NCBI GenBank assembly: GCA_964654855.1
Contig: CAZZJS010000008.1
Span: 1 to 64,000, forward strand
Direction of reading: 5' to 3'
Length of the DNA stretch: 64,000 nucleotides
Source: JALZUV01 sp964654855
GTDB taxonomy: Bacteria > Pseudomonadota > Alphaproteobacteria > Rickettsiales > JALZUV01
The notes under the pieces were generated by a model. The model saw only the letters and a list, made by a program, of their open reading frames with translations. It made no database searches and was not told where the DNA came from. Position numbers and translations under genes: made by a program. This document shows positions 63,038-64,000 of this stretch, piece by piece; within the stretch, counting starts at the first letter, position 1, and each line of letters begins with the position of its first letter.

Positions 63038-64000
63038 TTAAGCGTCTGCTTCTTCTTTACGGGGTTTGCGTTTTTTCGGCTCAGGCTTGTCGAAATCAAA
63101 GACGAGTTCGTCTTTCTTCAGCACGACTGTTACCGTACCGCCTTTAGTCAATTTACCGAAGAGAACTTCATCCGCCAATGGTTTCTTGATCTTCTCGGTA
63201 ATGAGGCGAGATAGCGGACGAGCGCCGTTCTTACGGTCATAACCTTTTTCAGATAACCACTCACGTGCGTCTTCAGAAAGGATAATCTGTACGTTACGCT
63301 CTTGTAGTTGACCTTCAAGTTTCGCGATGAACTTATCGACCACATGGTTAACCACTTCGCCGTCCAAGTGAGTGAATGGCACGATAGCATCTAAACGGTT
63401 ACGGAATTCTGGCGTAAAGAGACGGTTAACTGCTTCCGTATCTTCGCCTTCGCGTTCGGTACGGCCAAAGCCGATAGGAGCGCGTTCCATATCCGCTGCG
63501 CCCGCATTACTGGTCATAATGATGATTGCATTGCGGAAATCGACGGTTTTGCCATTATTATCAGTAAGTTTGCCGTAATCCATCACTTGAAGGAGGATAT
63601 TATAAACATCCTGATGCGCTTTTTCGATCTCATCGAGAAGGATTACGCAATATGGGTTTTTGTCGACTGCATCTGTCAATACGCCGCCTTGCTCATAACC
63701 AACATAGCCTGGAGGGGCACCAATTAGACGAGCTACTGCGTGTTTCTCCATATATTCTGACATGTCGATACGAGTCAGCTCCATACCCATTGCTTTGGAA
63801 AGTTGTAGAGCTACTTCGGTTTTACCTACGCCGGTTGGGCCGGTGAAGAGGTAGTTACCGATTGGTTTCTCAGGTTCGCGTAAGCCTGCACGCGCCATTT
63901 TCACGGCAGAAGCAAGTTGTTCAATCGCATTATCTTGACCAAATACAGTGAGCTTGAGGTTCTGTTCAATGTGTTTTAGTTGTTCAGTATCGTCTGAAGA
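63038..64000 (-). CDS. clpA: ATP-dependent Clp protease ATPase subunit ClpA (3' part)
   Basis: This partial gene is open to the window end; its start lies beyond 64000. The visible 320 residues are the second AAA+ domain: LTVFGQDNAIEQLASAV, Walker A GPTGVGKTEVAL, EYMEKHAVARLIGAPPGYVG, Walker B CVILLDEIEKAH, the ClpP-docking IGF loop in APIGFGRTE and FTPEFRNRLDAIVPF. ClpA unfolds proteins for ClpP. A KKRKPRKEEADA tail ends the protein. clpS would be expected upstream, out of view. Confidence 0.96.
   Translation of the reverse strand, partial: SSDDTEQLKHIEQNLKLTVFGQDNAIEQLASAVKMARAGLREPEKPIGNYLFTGPTGVGKTEVALQLSKAMGMELTRIDMSEYMEKHAVARLIGAPPGYVGYEQGGVLTDAVDKNPYCVILLDEIEKAHQDVYNILLQVMDYGKLTDNNGKTVDFRNAIIIMTSNAGAADMERAPIGFGRTEREGEDTEAVNRLFTPEFRNRLDAIVPFTHLDGEVVNHVVDKFIAKLEGQLQERNVQIILSEDAREWLSEKGYDRKNGARPLSRLITEKIKKPLADEVLFGKLTKGGTVTVVLKKDELVFDFDKPEPKKRKPRKEEADA

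Overview
The window reads as a chromosome segment of an alphaproteobacterium of moderate to low GC. The pointers are a MipZ-type division-site ATPase, a parvulin-argJ-lptE-holA run, MreB, a VirB2-like pilin, ClpA with the IGF loop, and tRNA-Ala(UGC). The species cannot be named from the sequence alone. Core genes occupy roughly 1-3.5 kb and 36.7-64 kb. A large accessory block fills about 3.6-36.7 kb.

The left flank has a secreted RTX calcium-binding protein on the minus strand, a DUF3179 exported protein behind a leader with three consecutive hairpins, and a small lipoprotein. The accessory block sits at the 3' end of tRNA-Ala(UGC) (36702-36777, minus). A 47-bp copy of the 3' part of this tRNA recurs exactly at 11779-11825 and 21722-21768, and a degenerate copy lies near 3606-3630. 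These copies divide the block into three units. Unit C (about 3.6-11.8 kb) has a DUF6538-type tyrosine integrase, a protein with polymerase-palm-like motifs, an OLD-type ATPase/TOPRIM nuclease and two small membrane proteins. Unit B (11.8-21.7 kb) has a DUF4102-type integrase, an AlpA-like regulator, a two-gene primase/DUF927 helicase module followed by a dense GTAAC/GTTAC repeat cluster, an unrecognised two-gene cassette, a lipoprotein and a 45-aa YHYH-type peptide gene. Unit A (21.7-36.7 kb) has a third integrase, a restriction-modification locus resembling BsuMI/LlaJI (PD-(D/E)xK protein, 5mC methylase with HTH, McrB-like AAA+, LlaJI/McrC-like nuclease), a DUF2130 protein, an HUH-type Rep with its HTH partner, an XRE regulator, two paralogous SHOCT membrane proteins, a beta-lactamase-fold hydrolase and a nitrilase-like protein. 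No capsid, tail, terminase or conjugation genes are visible. The block looks like three independently integrating, self-replicating small elements stacked at one tRNA, each with probable defence or unknown cargo. In all three the integrase stop codon overlaps the next gene's start.

The right flank is housekeeping DNA. It holds an SRPBCC protein coupled to pmbA, msbA, a minus-strand operon (parvulin, argJ, lptE, holA), mreB, a run of envelope and unknown genes (ExoD, CobD/CbiB-like, OmpA-like lipoprotein, unknown), ilvI, metY coupled to an acyltransferase, pepA, mipZ, ribH, scoB, TraX and RidA family genes. It ends with an isolated VirB2/TrbC-like pilin with its own terminator, a 451-aa unknown gene with an extended -10 promoter, and an operon clpA (cut by the window end)-unknown-trypsin-like protease.

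All calls come from reading translations and motifs by eye. No database search was possible, so family names rest on recognised motifs and remembered family architecture.
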